From assembly GCF_004027225.2 (NCBI RefSeq), contig NC_044278.2, positions 61,454,243 through 61,518,242 of the forward strand: a stretch of 64,000 nt of DNA, given 5' to 3'. The position numbers were made by a program, and so were the translations under genes. The notes below the pieces were generated by a model. That model ran no database searches. It worked only from the letters and a program-made list of their open reading frames with translations, and had not been told where the DNA came from. This DNA comes from Strigops habroptila. Its lineage: Eukaryota; Chordata; Aves; Psittaciformes; Psittacidae. Each line of letters starts with the position of its first letter. The stretch's first letter is position 1. Shown here in pieces: positions 61,158-64,000 of the stretch.

Positions 61158-64000
61158 CCCTAAATAGTCAGAGGCCTCAAGTGACTCTAGTTTCAGAGGT
61201 GTCGACAGAAAATCCAGCACCATTAACTGTGGGAAGCCATCTCTTACAGTGGTTTGATGCTCGTTACCTTCATTCTTTGATTTGCATAGGAAATTTGCCT
61301 CCCCTACTTTTTGCAATGCTGTTATTTGTTACAGAGGTATCTTATCACGGTTTTGTGTCAGCAAGGGGTACTGATGGCTGGTGATCTGCTTCATACACAG
61401 CTGAAGGCCTCATTAGCAGACCAGTACTGAGGCTCCTACATGGTAGACTGGAGGGAGCTGCATGCTGAGAGGCCAGAAGTCTTACATCGGTGTTTCACAG
61501 TGCACAAGATATGAAAAAATGCACTCTTTATGGTCATATTTACCCTTTTCCCAGTAAGAAAAAGCTTTCCTGCTGCACAGCACACATTCTTATGCTCACA
61601 TATGCACCGCCCCTTCCCCATACGTGCCCATTGCCTACAGGCTGCGGGTGAAGCCTGGTATTCCTCCCAGATTGCAGAACACTGTTGCTCCCATCCTTCA
61701 GACCAGGTGACACATTTACTTCAATTAAATCTCTGGCCTCTGTGAAATGTCTTCCTCTCCTCCTCCTCTTTTCTATGCCATTTTGTGCTATTTCTTTAAA
61801 AAGGTGACACAGGCCCATCAGGGAATTTCGTTCTCACTTTTTACACTAATATTTCCAGATGGTGGAACATGGGGTGTTCATCTTATTTCCTCAGCCATTT
61901 CAAGTTTTATTGACTGTGTAGGAGATGAAAGTTGCACAGCAGGCTCTTGGAGTTGAAAGCTATTTGTTTACCCTTTGATCAAAGCCAAGTATTTTTCTGC
62001 CAGATAAAATGTATCATCGGGCAAATTCTCGGAGCAGGTTTCCATGCAGCAGGAGCACACCCCACTACTTCCCTCTCCTTCTGGCCCTTTGTAACATGCA
62101 GACCAGGAACTTCCCCAGCTAAGAAGAGCACCACTGTCCTCTGACACTGTCACAGACCTAATGAAGGGCTAAAATGAGGTTTATCTGACCTCATTTTTTC
62201 TGTCTAGAAGTGCAAAGCCAGAGCTTATCACCCACAGGTTCCTATTTTTAAGTAATTTGCCACCGTTGTTTCCTTGCAAGCCATTGAGTCACCTTTCTCC
62301 ACTGGTGCACTGAATGCAGGAGTGTTTGAAGAAAAGGAGCCTTAGGGGAGAAGCACCCTTTTAGTATGGGGTTTAGGCTCCTGAATGCTGCTCAGCACTG
62401 TTTTGGTGTCTCAAGAAAGGAACAGAAGATTTCTGGGACTATTTGGAGTCCTTATTCTGGATTTTCCACCATGACAGCCAGTCAATAAATAGAAGTTATT
62501 CTTCATATAACTACCATTCCTACCAAAGAGTTGATATTATCCTTCATATGACAGAAAACATGTACTCGCACTAAGGTTATGTGCTCAGAGTGCAGCACTT
62601 ACTTAGATGAGTTTGTGATTTGCAAACGTAAAAAAATCATGCAGTTGTGCAACACTGACACGTTGCTTTTTCTTTGCTCTGACTGGTAAAATCTGATGAC
62701 AGTGAAACATGTGATGAAGATCATTTGTTAATACCAGATTTTATGCTGCCTGCCACAACAACAGTGTGTTTTTCAAAAAGTCCCTGCAGCAAGGCTGATT
62801 TTCCATCTGGGGTACAAATTACTGCCTACATATTAGGGAGCTGCCATTCCAAATGGGGTCCTGAGGTTTAGACATCGTAAACCAAATTACCTGAGCTTAG
62901 TGATTTGGGGGATTTGGATTTTAAGAAGCTTTCCCACTTTTTGAGCACTTGTAAGCAAATGGTTGGCTTCATAGACTTGATTAAAATGGTAATGTGGTAA
63001 TGTTTGCTCTTTCTAAGACTAATTTCTCCCACTTTAATACCCAGTCAATTTCTCGGTTTATGCATCTGCCTAAATCCCTCCCCAAAATAATATATATTTA
63101 TTCTTGTGTTTGTCAGGTTAAAAATTGCATGTGGTTAACCAGTTGTGCAATTCATACTTTCCTACAGAACTAAGCATGTTATATATCATATCTTCCAGAT
63201 ATCCCATAAAAGACAAAGATTTGGTTTCTGAATTGAGTAATAGCCACAAGATCTTCTGGTAGTTCCTCACCAAAACAGTAAGCTACAACATGTTTGATAC
63301 TGCTAGAACCCCATTTCAGCATGGGTTAGAGGCAGACTATCAGAGCTGAGGAAGGATTCATTTCTGGCTATTGGTTAGCAGCAAGAATATTTGTATTCCC
63401 ACCAACGGTGCAGCCAGCCTGCACACACATGCAGGAGAAGCTGTGTCCACATCCTGTTAACATATACCATCATCTCTTGCCAAGACTCCTACCCTCATGT
63501 TTTCCCTTATCTCTTCACCTTCTTCCCACATTGTACATTTGGGTCCTCCCTTACTCCCTTACCTTCTAATACAGACCTTACCCCACCAAAATCATGTCAC
63601 CCTGCCCTCACCCGTTCCCACTGTCTCAGGAAGAAGTGCACATCTCAGGACCCAGTGGGTTTCTGCAGCCAAGCGTAGCTGTACGTGGGACAGCCACTTT
63701 GCATGCAGATAGTTTAGGGAGGTGCCTCCACCCCAGTTGTGAGTGGTAATTATCCCCTGGCTCATCTGAGCTCTTGCACTTTAGAAAAGGTGGTAGCTGC
63801 TCATGACCTATCCTCCTTTGAAGTGGCTCACAGAGCACCAACGGTACAGTTCAGCAGCATCTGAACCAAGTAATTGCTATTTACTTACACTAATAAATGC
63901 CCAGGGACTTTGTGTCAATCTCTGTTTTCAAATCAGTCCAGCAAATATTGCAATTCTTTTTCATGATGAAGACTTTTAAAAGAACAGAACACGGACAGAA

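Larger units (their letters stand above)
54135..64000 (-). other. EDAR: EDAR intron reaching the window edge
   Basis: No further EDAR exon was found by eye, so the cysteine-rich-domain exons should be further right. The stretch holds CR1 pieces (56446-56594, 59078-59382), a heptamer repeat with palindrome (59428-59477), an A/C-rich tract (61076-61157) and otherwise unique sequence. Frames at 58325-58744 (-) and 59538-60003 (+) are not recognised. Confidence 0.6.

Noticed and set aside
54135-64000. Search for EDAR cysteine-rich-domain exons
   Set aside because: No segment with the expected Cys spacing and flanking splice sites was found, so they are placed outside the window.

Overview
The window is vertebrate nuclear DNA, almost certainly from a bird. 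It is AT-rich, has no operons, and its genes are split into short exons with GT/AG introns. It carries many CR1 LINE 3' ends (the 'CCTTCCAACCC...ATTCTGTGATT' signature) and two solo LTRs of a type I associate with avian endogenous retroviruses. No prokaryotic features, CRISPR arrays, tRNA or rRNA genes were seen.

Three genes are recognisable, in the order RANBP2 - CCDC138 - EDAR. This is the order known on human chromosome 2q12-q13 and supports the gene calls independently of the protein matches. (1) Positions 158-463 hold the last coding exon of RANBP2 (+), the C-terminal cyclophilin domain of the nucleoporin, followed by a short 3' UTR. (2) A CpG-rich block at about 1430-1760 looks like the CCDC138 promoter and first exon. 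Fourteen CCDC138 coding exons (+) lie between 3400 and 34809. They join in frame to 639 residues plus a stop, with every splice phase agreeing. Roughly the first 50 residues expected from the human protein were not found. (3) From about 44.7 kb to the right edge lies the 3' half of EDAR (-). Seven exons between 46947 and 54134 give 300 in-frame residues: juxtamembrane stalk, transmembrane helix, cytoplasmic region and death domain. The ligand-binding cysteine-rich exons must lie beyond 64000.

CCDC138 and EDAR converge, with about 9 kb of apparently gene-free DNA between them (35.5-44.7 kb). Large introns (CCDC138 21865-33946; EDAR from 54135 to the edge) hold most of the mobile elements. These are CR1 fragments, one internal CR1 ORF2 fragment, two minus-strand solo LTRs with target-site duplications, a G-rich minisatellite at 11450-11992, and T/G or A/C low-complexity tracts.

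The genes have no obvious shared pathway: nuclear-pore SUMO/Ran biology, a poorly characterised coiled-coil protein, and a TNF-receptor-family protein for feather/skin appendage development. No novel multi-gene system is apparent. The points most worth checking are the missing CCDC138 N-terminus, the minisatellite, several near-perfect hairpins or palindromes, and the LTR pair.
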